From assembly GCF_913778665.1 (NCBI RefSeq), contig NZ_CAJYVQ010000014.1, forward strand, positions 61,256 to 125,255: 64,000 nucleotides of DNA. Reading direction: 5' to 3'. The stretch comes from an uncultured Stenotrophomonas sp. (GTDB lineage: Bacteria; Pseudomonadota; Gammaproteobacteria; Xanthomonadales; Xanthomonadaceae). Shown piece by piece: positions 61,434 to 64,000 of the stretch (position 1 is the stretch's first letter; every line of letters begins with the position of its first letter). The position numbers and the translations under genes are program-made. The notes under the pieces are model-generated. The model was not told the origin of the DNA, did no database searches, and saw only the letters and a program-made list of their open reading frames with translations.

Positions 61434-63539
61434 ATGTACGCTGCATTTTCCCGTCCCCCTGATACCTCCCGTCTGCCGCATCTGCAGCAGCTCGCCCGCC
61501 GCGCTGACCAACGCCTGCTGGTCGTCGGCGCTGCACTGGCCATGGTCGGCGTTGCGCTCGCCCTGAATGGCGCGCAGGCCGTGGGCCCCGCGCTGGCGGC
61601 GGTGGCGCTGCTGCCGGCCGCATGGCTGGCAGGGCCGTTGGCCGGTCGCGGGATCGCCCGCAACGGCCTGGCACTGCTGCTGGCACTCCAGCTGGCGCTG
61701 CTGTGCGCGGCCGGCAGCGTGTCACCCGCGCTGCCGATTGCCGTGCTGCTGGGCATGCTGCTGAGCCATCGTGACCGTTTCCCGGTGTGGGTGGCCGGTG
61801 GCGTCGGCGCGCTTGCCCTGCTCGTGCCGCTGCTGGACGCGGCTGCGTTGTGGCCGACGCTGCTGCAGGCCGGCCTGTTCGCTGGCCTGACCCTGTTCCT
61901 CGGCCAGGTCGCGTTGCGCCTGCGCCAACAGACCGAAGCGCTCGGCCACGGCCCACATCGTTTGGCCGCGCTGGCACGTGACATCGCCACCGGCGCCGAC
62001 CTGACCGCCCATGCCCACGCCACGGCCTATGCACCCGGTTCGCTGGCGCATGCGCTGGCCGATACCGCAAGGCACGTGCAGGCGCAACGCGACCGCGAAG
62101 CCGCTGCGAATGCCGAGAATGCACAGATCCGCCAGGCGCTGGATGTTTCGCGCACAGCGATGATGATCGCCGACAATGATCACGTGATCCGCTATGTGAA
62201 CCGCTCGGTGGTGGCCCTGTTGCGCAAGCAGCAGGCACCGCTGCGCGAAGCCTTCCCTGATTTCGATGCGGAGCGTCTGGTCGGCAGCAGCATCCACCGC
62301 TTCCACGCCAATCCCGAGCGCATCCGCGCGATCCTCAATGGACTGCAGGTCACCCACAACGGCAAGGTGCAGATCGGCCCGGTGCACTTCGCCCAGGTAG
62401 TCACTCCGGTATTCGACGCGCAGGGCGTGCGCCTGGGCTTTGCGGTGGAGTGGCATGACCGCACCCATGAGCTGGCGCTGGAAAACGCGGTGGCCGGTAT
62501 CGTCGCCGCTGCCGCTGCGGGGGACCTCGACCAGCGCCTGCAGGCACGCGAAGGCGCCAGCTTCCTCGACGGCCTCACCGGCGGCATCAACCAGTTGCTG
62601 GACACGCTCGGCAGTACCGTTGATGAGGTACGGCAGATGCTTTCCGCGCTGGCCAGTGGTGATCTCCATCGACGCATGCACGGCGAGCATCACGGCGCGT
62701 TCGCCGCGATCCAGCGCGACGCCAACGCCACCGCCAGCCAGCTCTCTCGCATGGTGGGCCGCATCCAGCAGTGCGCCGCTTCGATCAGCACGGCCGCCAG
62801 TGAGATTGCTGCCGGCAATGGCGCGCTGTCCGAGCGCAGCGAGCGCCAGGCGGCGCATCTGCAGGAAACCGCAGCGTCGATGGAGGAGCTCACCTCCACG
62901 GTACGCCAGAACGCCGCCCATGCCCGCCAGGCCAGTGAGCTGGCCGCGTCCACGCAGCGTGCTGCCGGCGACGGCAACGCGGTGATGCAACGGGTGGTCG
63001 ACACGATGCAGGCCATTGAAGGTGCATCGAAGCGGATCGCTGACATCACCGGCGTGATCGATGGCATCGCCTTCCAGACCAACATCCTCGCGCTGAATGC
63101 CGCGGTGGAAGCGGCGCGCGCGGGCGAGCAGGGCCGCGGCTTCGCCGTGGTTGCCAGTGAGGTACGCGTGCTCGCGCAGCGCTCGGCCGCGGCAGCACAG
63201 GAAATCAAGACGCTGATCGACGAAGCCGGTCGCCAGGTCGGTGAGGGCGCCCAGCTGGTCGCCGATGCCGGCCAGCGCATGCAGGGCATCGTCGGTGGCG
63301 TGGAGAACGTCAGCCACCTCATGCGCGAGATCTCCGCCGCGTCGCAGGAACAGTCGATCGGCATCGAGCAGATCAACCAGACCGTGGTGCAGATGGACCA
63401 GGCCACGCAACAGAACGCCGCTCTGGTGGAGGAAGCCACCGCTGCGGCACGCGAACTGCAGTCGCAGGCCGGGACGCTGACCGAAGCGGTCTCGGTGTTC
63501 CGCCAGCAGGAGGTGCGCGGGATCGCACGCGTTGCCTGA
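61434..63539 (+). CDS. Methyl-accepting chemotaxis protein with PAS domain
   Basis: The product has 701 aa. The N-terminal 150 residues are several hydrophobic helices (LLVVGAALAMVGVALAL, PIAVLLGMLL, GLFAGLTLFLGQVAL) without a large periplasmic ligand domain. A PAS-like domain follows (SRTAMMIADNDHVIRYVNRS, near 240-350), then a linker and the methyl-accepting signalling helices with the tip QTNILALNAAVEAARAGE (near residue 550). It would signal through CheA. The signal is unknown; the PAS domain points to an intracellular one. AGGAG precedes the ATG at 61434. Confidence 0.93.
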   Translation: MYAAFSRPPDTSRLPHLQQLARRADQRLLVVGAALAMVGVALALNGAQAVGPALAAVALLPAAWLAGPLAGRGIARNGLALLLALQLALLCAAGSVSPALPIAVLLGMLLSHRDRFPVWVAGGVGALALLVPLLDAAALWPTLLQAGLFAGLTLFLGQVALRLRQQTEALGHGPHRLAALARDIATGADLTAHAHATAYAPGSLAHALADTARHVQAQRDREAAANAENAQIRQALDVSRTAMMIADNDHVIRYVNRSVVALLRKQQAPLREAFPDFDAERLVGSSIHRFHANPERIRAILNGLQVTHNGKVQIGPVHFAQVVTPVFDAQGVRLGFAVEWHDRTHELALENAVAGIVAAAAAGDLDQRLQAREGASFLDGLTGGINQLLDTLGSTVDEVRQMLSALASGDLHRRMHGEHHGAFAAIQRDANATASQLSRMVGRIQQCAASISTAASEIAAGNGALSERSERQAAHLQETAASMEELTSTVRQNAAHARQASELAASTQRAAGDGNAVMQRVVDTMQAIEGASKRIADITGVIDGIAFQTNILALNAAVEAARAGEQGRGFAVVASEVRVLAQRSAAAAQEIKTLIDEAGRQVGEGAQLVADAGQRMQGIVGGVENVSHLMREISAASQEQSIGIEQINQTVVQMDQATQQNAALVEEATAAARELQSQAGTLTEAVSVFRQQEVRGIARVA

Positions 63540-63566
63540 GTCCCCGGTGTAACGCGATCGGATGAA

Positions 63567-63594
63567 AACGGCGCCCGCAGGGCGCCGTTTTTTT
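63567..63594 (+). terminator. Rho-independent terminator of the chemoreceptor gene
   Basis: AACGGCGCCC, GCA, GGGCGCCGTT: a perfect 10-bp stem followed by a run of T. It is 27 bp after the stop codon. Confidence 0.92.
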
Positions 63595-63650
63595 AAGTGT
63601 CCTGCGTGATGGATCACGGCAAGCGCACGCCCCGGTGGCATCGACCCATC

Positions 63651-63675
63651 GGTAGTGCCGGCCGCTGGCCGGCAA
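63651..63675. repeat. SMAG-type REP, GCCGGCC subtype
   Basis: GGTAGTGCCGGCCGCTGGCCGGCAA. One of two copies in the 344-bp spacer between the chemoreceptor gene and the 5S rRNA; no gene is visible in that spacer. Confidence 0.9.
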
Positions 63676-63768
63676 CCAGGGCGCGCGCAGTGCGCAGGCC
63701 CACACCACGCACGCATCGCGTAGATCCACCGACAACTGCCCTAGGTGCATTGCCCCCGCATCACCGAC

Positions 63769-63793
63769 GGTAGTGCCGGCCGCTGGCCGGCAA
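63769..63793. repeat. SMAG-type REP, GCCGGCC subtype
   Basis: GGTAGTGCCGGCCGCTGGCCGGCAA, the same sequence as the copy at 63651 and a near match to those at 19426 and 27941. Confidence 0.9.
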
Positions 63794-63842
63794 TCGTGAT
63801 CTACTGGTGCATTCCGGCAGGTGTATTCTGCTGCGGACAAAG

Positions 63843-63871
63843 AAAAACCCCGCTGCGTGAGCAGCGGGGTT
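63843..63871 (-). terminator. Terminator of the rRNA operon
   Basis: AACCCCGCTGC, TCAC, GCAGCGGGGTT (minus strand) form an 11-bp stem followed by a T-run. It lies 12 bp past the 5S rRNA end. Confidence 0.9.
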
Positions 63872-63883
63872 TTGGGTATAAAC

Positions 63884-63997
63884 CCTGGCGATGACCTACT
63901 CTCGCATGGCTTGAGCCACACTACCATCGGCGCAGCTGCGTTTCACTTCCGAGTTCGGGATGGGATCGGGTGGTTCCACAGCGCTAATTTCACCAGG
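63884..63997 (-). rRNA. rrf: 5S ribosomal RNA
   Basis: Minus strand, 114 nt. GTGGAACCACCCGATCCCAT, GAACTCGGAAGTGAAACGCA and GCGAGAGTAGGTCATCGCCAGG are the 5S core and 3' end. Ends CCTGG and CCAGG pair to give helix I. It is the last gene of an rRNA operon read leftwards; 23S and 16S should lie beyond the right edge. Confidence 0.97.
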
Positions 63998-64000
63998 GAG

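Noticed and set aside
63540..63883. A gene in the spacer before the 5S rRNA
   Set aside because: The open frames there are interrupted by two SMAG copies and two terminators and lack ribosome-binding sites.

Overview
The window is GC-rich chromosomal DNA from a gammaproteobacterium of the Xanthomonadaceae, most probably Stenotrophomonas (S. maltophilia complex). The gene order and protein types fit that family. Intergenic spaces are also full of short GTAG-ended palindromes of the type known in S. maltophilia as SMAG (REP) elements, and one decayed REP-associated tyrosine transposase sits between two of them. No prophage, integron, IS element or CRISPR array was seen. Almost all genes look like vertically inherited core or near-core genes.

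Layout. 1-9.6 kb: 5' part of polA (minus), a small DUF2782 lipoprotein, a universal stress protein, an unrecognised 184-aa protein, a small phosphatase, uvrD, an FAD/NAD(P)-binding protein, cardiolipin synthase and rpmG-rpmB. 9.8-21.3 kb: a GT1-type glycosyltransferase, a DnaQ-like exonuclease, a divergent LysR regulator/RidA pair, a His-rich small protein followed by a czcCBA heavy-metal RND operon, and a DUF885 peptidase. 21.4-30.4 kb: a LABN protein, a GT2 and a UDP-glucuronate 4-epimerase-like protein (a likely lipopolysaccharide sugar module), a SUFU-domain protein, rsmG-parA-parB, a phosphopantetheinyl transferase, a GlsB-type membrane protein, exonuclease III and a coniferyl-aldehyde-type dehydrogenase. 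30.5-41.7 kb: a probable acetate/carboxylate utilisation locus, with an MHS-type transporter, a DcaP-like porin, divergent acs, a CrbR-type regulator, the RAYT remnant, mntP under a yybP-ykoY riboswitch, and a CrbS-type sensor kinase. 41.8-64 kb: an S46 peptidase, tamA-tamB, glyQ-glyS, an orphan GspE/PilB-type ATPase with an overlapping amidotransferase, a BPSS1780-type membrane protein, tatABC, a SYLF protein, hemH with an overlapping alpha/beta hydrolase, a 49-aa ORF, a chemoreceptor, and a 5S rRNA at the right edge (the end of an rRNA operon that continues outside).

How the genes work together. CrbS and CrbR are known in other gammaproteobacteria as the two-component switch that activates acs during growth on acetate. 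Here both lie beside acs, and acs is divergent from a porin with a dyad in the shared promoter region. parA/parB/rsmG, polA, uvrD and xthA serve chromosome maintenance, tatABC and tamAB serve protein export and outer-membrane assembly, and czcCBA exports divalent metals. Seven genes carry a -10-like hexamer 6 or 7 nt before the ATG, which suggests leaderless transcripts.
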